The notes under the pieces were generated by a model that saw nothing but the letters and a program-made list of their open reading frames with translations, did not search any database and was not told where the DNA came from. This document shows positions 16,408-24,293 of a DNA stretch of 37,475 nt, in pieces. Within the stretch, counting starts at the first letter, position 1, and each line of letters starts with the position of its first letter. Made by a program: the position numbers and the translations under genes. The DNA comes from Pseudomonadota bacterium (GTDB taxonomy: Bacteria; Pseudomonadota; Gammaproteobacteria; Xanthomonadales; Rhodanobacteraceae), in contig JAFEFS010000053.1 of NCBI GenBank assembly GCA_018240465.1, forward strand, positions 1 to 37,475. The letters are read 5' to 3'.

Positions 16408-18261
16408 ATGTCCATTATTCGCCCCACCGCCAGCACCGCGTCGCGACGCAAAGGCCTGATCGGCGCGGCTCTGCTCGTGGTTTTCATGCTGGTCGTCGCC
16501 GGCATGCGCGGCCTCGCCCTCGCCGGTATCGCCACCGGGCTGACCGACTGCCCGTGGTGCATGGGCGCAACCGCGATCCAGCAGGACGCGGGCATCCTCG
16601 CCCTGCTGCTCACGTTCACCGGGTTGTCGCTGCTGAGCGCGCGCTACTGGCTGCAATTGCCCTGGCTGCTGCTCAGCGGCTTGCTGCTGCTCGCCTACGC
16701 GTTCGACGCGATCCTGCTCAAGACACTGGTTCAGCACCTGTACTGGCTCGACATCGTCAAGTTCGGCAAGGAGCTTGACGCGATCGGCCGCTTCGGCACC
16801 ATCCTGCTCGCATCGAATACCGGCAAGCTCATGCTCGTCGGCGTGGTCGCGGGCGTTGCCGTGCTCGTGCTCGCCCTGCTGCCGCGGCCGCGACGGCCGC
16901 GCCTCGCCCTCACCTGCTTTGCCGCCGCCGCCCTGTTCTTCCTTGTCGGGCTGTGGAGTCCGATGACGATGAAGTACATCAACTATCCGCTGCTGCAGAA
17001 TTTCATCGCGGCGAACCTCGCCGACAGCGTCGATCGCCACTATAGCCCAGCCTTCGCCGACGCGTTGCGCAAGGAATACGTGCCGCCCGCGCCAGTCTGC
17101 GCAGCGGGCCGCGACCTGCGCCCGAACGTCATCGTCATCGCCGTCGAATCCTTGTCGATGTACCATAGCAAACTGTTCGGCGGCAGCAACGACGACACGC
17201 CTCGTCTCGACGCGATCGCTCGCGACAACGCGTATTTTCCCGATTTCATCGCCAACGGCTTCACCACCGACGGCGGGCTCATCGCGATGATTACCGGCAA
17301 ACCGCCGATCCCGACCCTGGGCCGCTACCAGAGCGCCGAGGCGTTCGCCGGGTTCGAGAGCCCGCACGGCGCGCTGCCGGAGATCGTGCATGCCCACGGC
17401 TACACTGCCCACTTTTTCACCACCGGCGATCTCGGTTTTCTCGACAAGTCCGCATGGCTCAAGGGCCTCGGCTTCGACTCCTGGGAGGGCGCCGAGCAGC
17501 CGTTCTACAATGGCTGGAAGCGCCGTCATTTCAACGCCGCCGAGGACAAGGCGCTGTATCAGCGCTTCCTGCAGTGGCTCGACGCGCGCAAGAACGACAC
17601 GACGCCGTGGCTGGCCGTCCTGCTCACTGTGTCGACGCACCCGCCGTTCGTCAATCCGGAAAACGAGAGCCTCGACGAAACCGGTGCGTTCCGTTACGCC
17701 GACAAGCAGATCGGCATGCTCTACGACGAACTCACCAAGCGCGATTTCTTCCGCGACGGCGTGCTGATGATTTCCGGCGATCACCGCAGCATGACGCCGT
17801 TGTCGGCAACCGAACTCGCGCGTTTCGGCGACAGCGCGCTCGCGCGCACGCCATTCGTGGTCGCCACGCAGTTGCCGATGGTACGCGGCGCCGTCGAGAG
17901 CACGTTCCAGCAGGCGGACATCGCGCCGTCGATCGCCGAGTTGCTCGGCGGCCGCGCCTGCCGCGAGCCCGATCAGGGCACTTTCCTGAGCTTGCCGCCG
18001 CAACCTGCGCAGTACATCGCTCACGCACGCGGCGACCGCCGCAACCAGGTCGACATCTACTTCGATGGCAAGCAGGCGGACCTCGTACTCGCCGGCGACC
18101 AGTCGAACTGGATCGGGCCGAAGCCGGACAACTGGAAGCAGATCATGGACGGCATCGCGCTCGACCGCATCGATCGCGGCAGTGCGGACGAAAACTTTCT
18201 CGACCTGATGATCAATGCGCGAGCGCCGAAGCCTCGCGAATCTTCGTCATCGACGAAGTAG
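16408..18261 (+). CDS. LTA synthase-like sulfatase-fold membrane phosphotransferase
   Basis: A 617-residue protein. The first ~200 residues contain about five membrane helices, such as LIGAALLVVFMLVVAGMRGL and LPWLLLSGLLLLAYAF. Residues ~235-560 form a periplasmic sulfatase-fold domain: RPNVIVIAVESLSMYHSKLF starts the metal site, GFTTDGGLIAMITGKPP contains the likely nucleophile (Thr286 or Thr287), and MISGDHRSM supplies later metal ligands. This is the layout of lipoteichoic acid synthase-type and phosphoglycerol or phosphoethanolamine transferases. In Gram-negative bacteria relatives modify membrane glucans or lipid A, but neither substrate can be assigned here. A longer in-frame start at 16339 would run through the guaB start region and lacks a ribosome-binding site; 16408 also has only a weak one. 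Confidence 0.85.
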   Translation: MSIIRPTASTASRRKGLIGAALLVVFMLVVAGMRGLALAGIATGLTDCPWCMGATAIQQDAGILALLLTFTGLSLLSARYWLQLPWLLLSGLLLLAYAFDAILLKTLVQHLYWLDIVKFGKELDAIGRFGTILLASNTGKLMLVGVVAGVAVLVLALLPRPRRPRLALTCFAAAALFFLVGLWSPMTMKYINYPLLQNFIAANLADSVDRHYSPAFADALRKEYVPPAPVCAAGRDLRPNVIVIAVESLSMYHSKLFGGSNDDTPRLDAIARDNAYFPDFIANGFTTDGGLIAMITGKPPIPTLGRYQSAEAFAGFESPHGALPEIVHAHGYTAHFFTTGDLGFLDKSAWLKGLGFDSWEGAEQPFYNGWKRRHFNAAEDKALYQRFLQWLDARKNDTTPWLAVLLTVSTHPPFVNPENESLDETGAFRYADKQIGMLYDELTKRDFFRDGVLMISGDHRSMTPLSATELARFGDSALARTPFVVATQLPMVRGAVESTFQQADIAPSIAELLGGRACREPDQGTFLSLPPQPAQYIAHARGDRRNQVDIYFDGKQADLVLAGDQSNWIGPKPDNWKQIMDGIALDRIDRGSADENFLDLMINARAPKPRESSSSTK

Positions 18262-18281
18262 CGAAGCCCCAAAGAACGTTA

Positions 18282-18376
18282 CCACGGATTACGTGGACAA
18301 GAACCGACAATCGCGGATAGAACAAATATTGAACTGTGTTATCCGCGATCTTTGCTTTTATCCGCGTAATCCGTGG
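18282..18376. repeat. Palindromic repeat R1 (CCACGGATTACG family), nested inverted repeats
   Basis: Outer arms CCACGGATTACGTGGA (18282-18297) and TCCGCGTAATCCGTGG (18361-18376) pair with one mismatch. Inner arms ATCGCGGATA (18310-18319) and TATCCGCGAT (18340-18349) pair perfectly. It lies between convergent genes and could end transcription from both sides. Related copies are at 21386-21465 and 25475-25548. Confidence 0.75.
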
Positions 18377-18390
18377 CAAAGGTCTCGATC

Positions 18391-19668
18391 TCACCGTACC
18401 AGCGCCAGCGACAGCTCGGGCCAATAGGTCACGACCAGCACGCACAATATCAGCAGCGCATAGAACGGCAGGCAGGCACGGATGATCGACAGCGCGGGCC
18501 GGTTGAATCTCGCGGCGGCTATGAAGATGTTCATGCCGGCCGGCGGCAGAAAGATGCCGATCTGCAGGTTGGCGAGGAAGATGATGCCGAGGTGTATCGG
18601 ATCGACACCGTAGTGGATCGCGATCGGCAGCACCAGCGGCACGAGGATGATGATCGCCGGAAATCCTTCGAGCAGCATGCCGAACACGAGCAGGAACGCG
18701 TTGAGCACGAGCAGGAATCCGAGTTTGCTGGTGATGCCGGCCTGCAACCAGGAAAACAGCTGCTCGGGCACGTCGGCGTCGATCAGCCAGTTGGTCAATG
18801 CCAGCGAAAAGCCCAGCACGATCAGGATCGCGCCGACCAGCAGCATCGCTTCGCGGATCACGCGCGGCAATGCGACGAGCTTGATCTCGCGGCGGATCAG
18901 CACGGTGACGATGAGCACGTACAAAGCCGTCGCCGCCGCGGCCTCGGACGGCGCGAGCTTGCCCGAGAACACGCCAGCGAGCACGAGCACGGGCAGCGGC
19001 AGTTCCCAGCCCGCGTCCTTGACTGCGGCCCACAGCTCTCCAGGCGGCGACTTTGGCGGGCGCGGCAAGCCGCGCGCCTGCCAGGCGCTGTACAACGCCA
19101 GCACCGTGATCATCAGCAAGGTCGGCAACAGGCCGGCCTTGAACAATGCATCGATTGCCACCGGCGGCGTGGTGTGGAATTGTTGCGCGACCACACCGTA
19201 GAGGATCAACGGCATCGACGGCACCAACAACAGGCCGAGGCTGCCCGATGCGGTGAGCAAACCGAGCGAAAAGCGCTCGCCGTATTGCGCTTGGCGCAGC
19301 GCCGGATAGAGCACGGCGCCGAGCGCGACGAGGGTGACGCCGGTGGCTCCGGTAAATGCAGTGAAGAACGCGCAGGCGCAGATCGACACGATCGCGAGAC
19401 CGCCCGGCAACCAGCCGACGAGAGCATTGGAAAGACGCACGAGCCGGCGCGGCGCCTGGCTTTCCGCCAGCAGGTAGCCGGCAAGCGTAAACAGCGGAAT
19501 CGCGATCAATGCCGGCATGTCGGCGAGGCGGTAGAACTCGATCGCGACCGTCGTGCCCGGCTGCCCCGATGCGCCGAAACCGAGCAACGCGATGGCCGCG
19601 ATCAGCACGAACAGGGGCGCGCCGAGCGCAGCAAGAACGGCCAGCAGGCCGGCGATCAGCCAGATCAT
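18391..19668 (-). CDS. dctM: TRAP transporter large permease subunit (DctM type)
   Basis: A 425-residue protein with about 12 membrane helices, the ion-coupled translocation subunit of a tripartite ATP-independent periplasmic transporter. Typical segments are GAPLFVLIAAIALLGFGASG, DMPALIAIPLFTLAGYLLAES, NALVGWLPGGLAIVSICACA, FTGATGVTLVALGAVLYPAL and the C-terminal VDPIHLGIIFLANLQIGIFLPPAG. Length matches DctM. Its ATG overlaps the dctQ stop by four bases (ATGA), so translation is coupled. It is the last gene of the tatT-dctP-dctQ-dctM set and is followed by palindromic repeat R1. Together with DctQ it moves an acid, probably with sodium, into the cytoplasm; the substrate is not readable. Confidence 0.95.
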   Translation of the reverse strand: MIWLIAGLLAVLAALGAPLFVLIAAIALLGFGASGQPGTTVAIEFYRLADMPALIAIPLFTLAGYLLAESQAPRRLVRLSNALVGWLPGGLAIVSICACAFFTAFTGATGVTLVALGAVLYPALRQAQYGERFSLGLLTASGSLGLLLVPSMPLILYGVVAQQFHTTPPVAIDALFKAGLLPTLLMITVLALYSAWQARGLPRPPKSPPGELWAAVKDAGWELPLPVLVLAGVFSGKLAPSEAAAATALYVLIVTVLIRREIKLVALPRVIREAMLLVGAILIVLGFSLALTNWLIDADVPEQLFSWLQAGITSKLGFLLVLNAFLLVFGMLLEGFPAIIILVPLVLPIAIHYGVDPIHLGIIFLANLQIGIFLPPAGMNIFIAAARFNRPALSIIRACLPFYALLILCVLVVTYWPELSLALVR

Positions 19669-20219
19669 CGCGCCTGTCCTTCGTCACTCGCGCTGCGGCG
19701 TCCTGTATCGCCCAGCGATTCCGGTGCAGACAATCCGGCGATGTGCGCCGGTGCCGCGAACGCGCGCAGCACGAAGCGCAACGCCATCAAGCCGAAACCG
19801 ATCGGCAGGATGCTTTCCAGCATCCAGTTCGGCACGCCGAAATCCGAGTTTGCGCCGCCGTCGAGGTCGACGCTGACCAGCCCCCAGCCATACCACGCCA
19901 GCGCCGCGCAGATCGCGGCCGCGAACAGCAGCGTCAGCGCGCGTGCCGCACGTTGCGCGCCGGACGGCAGGAATCGTTGCAGCACATCGACTGCAATGTG
20001 TTTGTCATCGCGCACCGCGGCGAGCGCGCCAAGCATAGCTGTCCACACAACCAGAGTGCGCAGGAACGGGTCGGCCCAGAGAAATCCGCCACCAAACGCG
20101 TTGCGCATGAAGATCTGCGTGCCGGCCAAGGCAACGAGGACGAGTACCAGGACGGTGAGGATGCCGTTCTCGATACGGTGGAGCCAGGTCAAGGTTTTTT
20201 TTGCTGTGGACACTTCCAT
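19665..20219 (-). CDS. dctQ: TRAP transporter small permease subunit (DctQ type)
   Basis: A 184-residue protein with four membrane helices, as expected for DctQ: LTVLVLVLVALAGTQIFMRN, DPFLRTLVVWTAMLGALAAV, AARALTLLFAAAICAALAWY and the last helix before FAAPAHIAG. The segment WADPFLRTLVVW with DKHIAVDVLQRFLP is characteristic. I chose ATG 20219. An upstream in-frame GTG at 20249 would put the palindrome at 20227-20249 inside the gene and has no ribosome-binding site. Codons 6-9 contain a run of eight A (20195-20202 on the minus strand), close to the start; slippage there would abolish the protein. It forms a complex with DctM in the inner membrane. Confidence 0.92.
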   Translation of the reverse strand: MEVSTAKKTLTWLHRIENGILTVLVLVLVALAGTQIFMRNAFGGGFLWADPFLRTLVVWTAMLGALAAVRDDKHIAVDVLQRFLPSGAQRAARALTLLFAAAICAALAWYGWGLVSVDLDGGANSDFGVPNWMLESILPIGFGLMALRFVLRAFAAPAHIAGLSAPESLGDTGRRSASDEGQAR

Positions 20220-20223
20220 GCTC

Positions 20224-20324
20224 GTCGTGCCGGCAGGGATTGCCGGCACCCGGACTTCAGGGACGACAAGGTTGGCGATACTCTGGCATCCATGCGGGCT
20301 GGACCCCGGCGATCCATGCCGGGG
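20224..20324. repeat. Double-stem palindromic element in the dctP-dctQ gap
   Basis: A perfect 9-base inverted repeat with 5-base loop (GTGCCGGCA 20227-20235, TGCCGGCAC 20241-20249) sits inside a weaker outer pair GTCGT/ACGAC (20224-20228, 20263-20267). A second stem CCCCGGC/GCCGGGG lies at 20304-20310 and 20318-20324. It fills most of the 154-base gap. It looks like a dispersed REP-type unit and may lower read-through from dctP into dctQM or protect the dctP message. Confidence 0.65.
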
Positions 20325-20373
20325 GGGCGCATCGACATTCCGCTCACGCTCTGCGCGCTCGCGGGCCGATGCG

Positions 20374-21357
20374 CTATTTGCGCGCTTCGTCGAGCGCCTT
20401 GTTCACGGCTGCGGCGAGTTCCGGCGAAATGCCGTCCGCACCGGTCAAATTCTTGCGCGCATCCACGCCTATCGCGTCCCACTGTTTGCGTTCGTCGGCA
20501 CTCTGCGGCGTGATCGCCACGCCATGCCCTTGCAATGCCGTCCGCGCCTGCGCATTGTCCGCACGTGCGCCCTTCTCGATGCGCGCGAATGCGGCACCAA
20601 TTTCGTCGTCGAGCACCTTCCGGTCCTCGGCGCCGAGCGCATCGTACGCTTTCTTGTCGATCGCGAGGTAACCCATCACGTACATCAGCGGCAGATCGAG
20701 CATGTGCTTGACCTTGGTGTGCCACTGGAAAGCGATCGCGCCCGCGGTCGTGCTCGCGGCTGCGTCGATCAGACCGGTCTGCAGGCTGGTGTAGACGTCG
20801 GCAATCGGCAACGGGATCGGTGTGACGCCGGCCGCCTTGAACGCGATCTCGGCGACGTGGTCGCCCTGCGGCACCCACACCTTCGCCGCCTTGAGCGTCT
20901 CCTTGTCGTGGATGTCGTTGACGCTGAACAGGTAGGCGAAACCACCGCCGGCGATGCCGGGAACGACGAAGCCGGCCTTCTCGAAGCTTGACTTGAGCAG
21001 CGGGTCGACCTTGGCGCGCACCTTGTCCACTTCGTCCTCGCTGCGGAACTGGAACGGCTGGCTGTAGGCGTTCGCGTCCGGCGTGATCGATGCGGCTTCG
21101 CCGCCGGTGAACGCCGCGCCCTGCAGTTGGCCGATCTTGATCTTGCGCAGCACGGTCGCGTTGTCGCCCATCACCCCGCCCGGGTAGAACTTGATCTCGA
21201 CACGGTCGGCGGTCTTCGTTTTCACCGCCTCGGCCGCGGCGCGCATTTCCTTCATCCACGCCGTGCCGTCGGGAGCGATCGTGGCGATCTTGATCGGGGC
21301 GGCATGGGCGCCGAGCGCGGCCAGTGCGAGCGCCAACCCATAAATATACTTTTTCAT
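20374..21357 (-). CDS. dctP: TRAP transporter periplasmic substrate-binding protein (DctP type)
   Basis: A 327-residue exported binding protein. Signal peptide MKKYIYGLALALAALGAHA precedes the mature start APIKIATIAPDGTAWMKEMR, which is the standard DctP opening. VEIKFYPGGVMGDNATVLRK and the region around VKHMLDLPLMYVMGYLAIDK match the ligand-binding clamshell. The ATG at 21357 has a near-perfect AGGAGGTGA ribosome-binding site seven bases upstream, the strongest in the window, fitting the high level needed for a periplasmic receptor. The frame is open far upstream, but that extension runs through repeat R2. Substrates of the family are mostly organic acids; no nearby enzyme points to one. 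Confidence 0.95.
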   Translation of the reverse strand: MKKYIYGLALALAALGAHAAPIKIATIAPDGTAWMKEMRAAAEAVKTKTADRVEIKFYPGGVMGDNATVLRKIKIGQLQGAAFTGGEAASITPDANAYSQPFQFRSEDEVDKVRAKVDPLLKSSFEKAGFVVPGIAGGGFAYLFSVNDIHDKETLKAAKVWVPQGDHVAEIAFKAAGVTPIPLPIADVYTSLQTGLIDAAASTTAGAIAFQWHTKVKHMLDLPLMYVMGYLAIDKKAYDALGAEDRKVLDDEIGAAFARIEKGARADNAQARTALQGHGVAITPQSADERKQWDAIGVDARKNLTGADGISPELAAAVNKALDEARK

Positions 21358-21364
21358 TTTTTCA

Positions 21365-21370
21365 CCTCCT
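21365..21370 (-). promoter_or_regulatory. Strong ribosome-binding site of dctP
   Basis: AGGAGG on the minus strand, within AGGAGGTGA, lies seven bases before the dctP ATG. It is an almost perfect match to the 16S anti-Shine-Dalgarno sequence and decides the start at 21357. Confidence 0.9.
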
Positions 21371-21385
21371 GCATGAAAAGCCTGT

Positions 21386-21465
21386 TGCCACGGATTGCGC
21401 GGCTGAATATGGACGGAGCGGTTTTTTTTGTGTCTTGATCCGTGATATCCGCGCGATCCGCGGCG
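21386..21465. repeat. Palindromic repeat R2 (CCACGGATT family) in the tatT-dctP gap
   Basis: GCCACGGATTGCGCGG on the left pairs imperfectly with CCGCGCGATCCGCGGC on the right, around an interior with a run of eight T (21422-21429). It shares its ends with R1 (18282-18376) and R3 (25475-25548). Being inside an operon, it may process or stabilise the dctP message. R1 and R2 together bracket dctPQM. Confidence 0.65.
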
Positions 21466-21485
21466 AAGTCGCTCTTCGAAATCCA

Positions 21486-22349
21486 TCAAAAGAAGTCCTT
21501 GCCCGATGCAAGCAACGCCTTCGCCTTCTTCTTCGCCAGCGTGTTGATCAAGGTCAGGCGCGGCGCCACCGGGTCGGCTGCAAGCACCTCGTTGAGCAGC
21601 TTGTCGTGCAGCGCCTGATCGAACACGAGGCGCGCATAGAATTGCGCGTAGAGCACGCGCACCATCTGGTTTTTCCCGCCCGACAGTTCCAGCGCCTTGT
21701 CGAACCACTTCCTGCCTTCGTCGGGCTTGCCGCCGAGCGAGGCGGGCCGGATCGAATTGACCACGCCGAGATAAAGCGCCGCGCCGCCATCGTCATGGTG
21801 CGGATCGATTTCGTCACAGCGCAACAACATCGCCTGCAGCTTCGGCAGGTCGGCAATCGCGTTCCAGTCGCCGGCATTGACCTCGGTGCGCCCGGCCCAG
21901 GCCGCTGCGAAACCGTACAGTGTCACGATGTCGTTGGCGTCGGCTTGCCCGAGCGCCGTCGCGAACAGGTCGTAAGGCGCGTCCAGCGCGTCGCATAACG
22001 GCTTTTCGCGCAGGCACAGCGCGCGCCGCGCGTAGCCGTAGGCGCGACTCGCCAGGCGCCGGGCGCGTTCGTTGTCGTCGACGAACGCGCCGGCATAGGC
22101 ACCGTATAGCTTCGCGCCGGCCAGCAGCGAGTCGACATCGGCGGGATTGGCCTCGATGCGGCTGTCGATCAGCAGCAGGTACGACGGCAGGCCGTCGCGC
22201 ACGATCCCGGGATCGTCCTGATCGAGTACCGCCATGGTCAGCGAGTCGCCGAATTCCCTTGTCGCCTTCTGCACCACGCTGCCACAGGCCGCAGCCAGGC
22301 AGGCGCACAGGAGCAACACGAAACGAAGGCGTGGGAGCGAATTGCGCAT
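21486..22349 (-). CDS. tatT: TRAP transporter TatT-type lipoprotein (T component)
   Basis: A 287-residue lipoprotein with a clear signal (RFVLLLCACLAAAC) and an all-helical body of TPR-like repeats. It matches the TRAP-associated TatT family: SLTMAVLDQDDPGIVRDGLPSYLLLIDSRIEANPAD, then ASRAYGYARRALCLREKPLCDAL and DPHHDDGGAALYLGVVNSIRP. In Treponema, TatT forms a trimer that binds the DctP partner and is thought to hand over hydrophobic ligands. The location directly upstream of dctP supports the same pairing here. This suggests that the transporter may move hydrophobic acids rather than simple C4-dicarboxylates, an inference from the family. The gap to dctP holds repeat R2. Confidence 0.85.
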   Translation of the reverse strand: MRNSLPRLRFVLLLCACLAAACGSVVQKATREFGDSLTMAVLDQDDPGIVRDGLPSYLLLIDSRIEANPADVDSLLAGAKLYGAYAGAFVDDNERARRLASRAYGYARRALCLREKPLCDALDAPYDLFATALGQADANDIVTLYGFAAAWAGRTEVNAGDWNAIADLPKLQAMLLRCDEIDPHHDDGGAALYLGVVNSIRPASLGGKPDEGRKWFDKALELSGGKNQMVRVLYAQFYARLVFDQALHDKLLNEVLAADPVAPRLTLINTLAKKKAKALLASGKDFF

Positions 22350-22400
22350 GTTTCGCGAAAAGAAAGGATTGCAGGAATTTTAACGCAGTCGCCGGCTGAA

Positions 22401-22424
22401 GACGCGGGCGAGCCCGCCCGCGTC
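22401..22424 (-). terminator. GC-rich hairpin after folD
   Basis: A perfect 10-base inverted repeat with a 4-base loop (GACGCGGGCG / CGCCCGCGTC) nine bases downstream of the folD stop. No T-run follows directly on the minus strand, so it is at best a weak intrinsic terminator or a 3'-end stabiliser. Confidence 0.5.
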
Positions 22425-22433
22425 AGGCGCGAT

Positions 22434-23294
22434 TCAGTTGCCCGCATCGGCCGCGCGCGCGGCCTCGAGCGTGTTCTGCATCAGCGTCGCGACGGTCATC
22501 GGCCCGACCCCGCCAGGCACCGGGGTGATCCAGGACGCACGCTTGGCGGCAGCCGTGAATTCGACATCGCCGACGAGGCGGCCGTCCTCAAGGCGGTTGA
22601 TGCCGACATCGATCACGATCGCGCCCGGCTTGATCCACTCTCCCTTGACAAGCCCTGGCCGGCCGACCGCGACGGCGACGATGTCGGCAGCGGCGATCAC
22701 CGCCGGCAGGTCGCGCGTGAACTTGTGGCAGGTCGTTGTCGTGCAGCCGGCCAGCAGCAGCTCCAGCGCAAGCGGACGACCGACATGGTTCGACACGCCG
22801 ACGACGACCGCGTCCCGGCCGCGCACCGGCCGGTCGGTGTTCGCCAGCAGGGTCATCACACCCTTCGACGTGCACGGGCGCAGGCCGCGCTGGCGCAGCG
22901 CGAGCCGGCCGATGTTTTCCGGATGGAAGCCGTCGACGTCCTTGCGCGGGTCGATGCGGTTGACGATGGCGTTTGCGTCGATCTGTGCCGGCAGCGGCAG
23001 TTGCACGAGGATGCCGTGCACCTGCGGATCGGCGTTCAAAGCGTCGATCAGCGCGACGAGTTCGGCCTGCGTGGTCGTCGGCGGCAGGTCGAAGTCGCGC
23101 GAATGGAAGCCCGCATGCTTGCAGGCGCGGCGTTTGTTGCGCACGTAAACGCTCGATGCCGCATCGTCGCCGACGAGGACGACCGCGATGCCCGGTACAC
23201 CCAGACCCTGCGCACGGCGCTGCTCGACCTCGGCGCGCAGGTCATCGAGCAGCCGGTCGGCGATGCGTTTGCCGTCAAGTATCTTCGCGCTCAT
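22434..23294 (-). CDS. folD: Bifunctional methylenetetrahydrofolate dehydrogenase/cyclohydrolase
   Basis: A 286-residue enzyme that interconverts 5,10-methylene-, methenyl- and 10-formyl-tetrahydrofolate with NADP+ in the cytoplasm. [17 protein letters not shown] contains the YxxxK pair of the cyclohydrolase site. [15 protein letters not shown] and [11 protein letters not shown] form the folate site, and [18 protein letters not shown] is the cofactor loop, with Val where many FolD have Arg. The C-terminal [19 protein letters not shown] is diagnostic. [11 protein letters not shown] differs from the usual PCTP. Length and start are normal. A promoter candidate lies upstream at 23325-23354. Confidence 0.96.
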   Translation of the reverse strand: MSAKILDGKRIADRLLDDLRAEVEQRRAQGLGVPGIAVVLVGDDAASSVYVRNKRRACKHAGFHSRDFDLPPTTTQAELVALIDALNADPQVHGILVQLPLPAQIDANAIVNRIDPRKDVDGFHPENIGRLALRQRGLRPCTSKGVMTLLANTDRPVRGRDAVVVGVSNHVGRPLALELLLAGCTTTTCHKFTRDLPAVIAAADIVAVAVGRPGLVKGEWIKPGAIVIDVGINRLEDGRLVGDVEFTAAAKRASWITPVPGGVGPMTVATLMQNTLEAARAADAGN

Positions 23295-23324
23295 GGGCTG
23301 TCTGCGGGCTCCTCAAAGACAGGC

Positions 23325-23354
23325 ATTATCCCAGTTTGTCCGAGCGCGGCTCAA
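23325..23354 (-). promoter_or_regulatory. Putative folD promoter
   Basis: On the minus strand, TTGAGC (23349-23354) and GATAAT (23325-23330) are 18 bases apart. The -10 lies 30 bases before the folD ATG. This is a reasonable sigma70 match in the short divergent gap with the DUF1244 gene. Confidence 0.45.
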
Positions 23355-23391
23355 TCGCGCTACTATTCCGCCGTCGTCCGGAAGCAACCTC

Positions 23392-23691
23392 ATGCCAGCC
23401 AAACAAATCGAACTCGAGGCCGCGGCGTTCCGTCGCCTGCTCCAGCACCTCAACGGGCGCCGCGCTGACGTGCAGAACATCGAACTGATGACGCTTGCCG
23501 GATTCTGCCGCAACTGCCTGGCCGATTGGTACCGCGAGGCTGCAGCGGCGCGAGGCATGGAAATCAGCAAAGACGCCGCGCGCGAGCACATCTACGGCGA
23601 GCCGTTCGAGCAATGGAAGGCCAGGCACCAGAAACCGGCAACCGTCGAACAACTCGCGGCTTTCGAGCGCGCGCAACACGAGACCCACTGA
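23392..23691 (+). CDS. DUF1244 family protein (SMc04008-like)
   Basis: A 99-residue soluble helical protein. The conserved block ELMTLAGFCRNCLADWYREA and the motif AREHIYGEPFEQWKARHQKP identify the DUF1244 family, which is common in proteobacteria and has no firmly known function. The two Cys in FCRNC could bind metal or be redox-active; that is only a possibility. The ATG at 23392 places the protein at the usual family length; the open frame upstream overlaps folD on the other strand. The next gene starts one base after its stop, so the two are almost certainly co-transcribed. Confidence 0.88.
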   Translation: MPAKQIELEAAAFRRLLQHLNGRRADVQNIELMTLAGFCRNCLADWYREAAAARGMEISKDAAREHIYGEPFEQWKARHQKPATVEQLAAFERAQHETH

Positions 23692-23692
23692 C

Positions 23693-24274
23693 ATGCAAGA
23701 CATCGACGCAGGCATGCTCCCGTCCGAACGCGAGAGCAATGGCATCTCGATCCGCAAATACCAGCCCGGCGAAGAAGCCGGCATCGTCGAGGCCGTGCAG
23801 GAATCCGTGGCGACAGTCGGCGCCTGGCTGGATTGGTGCGGCAAAGGCTACGGCGTCGCCGAAGCACGGGCCTGGATCGCACATGCCACAGCAAACTGGG
23901 ACAAGGCTGAGATGTTCGCGTTCGCCGTCGTCGATGCGACCAGCGGCGACTACCTCGGCGGCGTCGGCCTCAGCCGCATCGACCAGGCGAACCACTCCGC
24001 CAACCTCGGCTACTGGATCCGCCAGTCTTACCAGGGGCGCGGTGTAGGCACGCAGGCGGCACGCCTTGCCGTGGGCTATGCGTTCGAGCTGCTGAAGCTG
24101 ACCCGCATCGAAGTCGTCTGCGCGGCGATGAACCGGCCCAGCCGCCGCGTCGCGGAAAAAACCGGCGCGCGTTTCGAAGGGCTGAAGAGTGGCCGGCTCA
24201 GCGTGCACGGCCGGGCGCTCGATGCGGCGGTATACACGATCACGGCGCCGGCAGCACGACGTACGATTGCTTGA
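23693..24274 (+). CDS. GNAT family N-acetyltransferase (RimJ/RimL-like)
   Basis: A 193-residue acetyltransferase of the RimJ/RimL branch. Markers are ISIRKYQPGEEAGIVEAV at the N-terminus, GDYLGGVGLSRID, the strand NLGYWIRQSYQGRGVGTQAA with the acetyl-CoA loop QGRGVG, and RIEVVCAAMNRPSRRVAEKTGARFEG. These enzymes acetylate N-termini of ribosomal proteins, other proteins or small molecules; which one cannot be told here. The start is one base after the DUF1244 stop, with no ribosome-binding site of its own, so translation is probably coupled. Confidence 0.9.
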   Translation: MQDIDAGMLPSERESNGISIRKYQPGEEAGIVEAVQESVATVGAWLDWCGKGYGVAEARAWIAHATANWDKAEMFAFAVVDATSGDYLGGVGLSRIDQANHSANLGYWIRQSYQGRGVGTQAARLAVGYAFELLKLTRIEVVCAAMNRPSRRVAEKTGARFEGLKSGRLSVHGRALDAAVYTITAPAARRTIA

Positions 24275-24293
24275 TTCGCGCCCAGCTTTTTGC

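Noticed and set aside
18262..18390. Insertion sequence or integron end
   Set aside because: The inverted repeats enclose only about 60 bases with no transposase and no visible target duplication.
20220..20249. GTG start of dctQ at 20249
   Set aside because: It would make a perfect intergenic palindrome coding, has no ribosome-binding site and is not needed for the DctQ length.
18373..20991. Very long open frame on the plus strand across the TRAP operon
   Set aside because: It is antisense to dctM, dctQ and dctP, which have unambiguous family matches, and its product is low-complexity Arg/Gln/His-rich.
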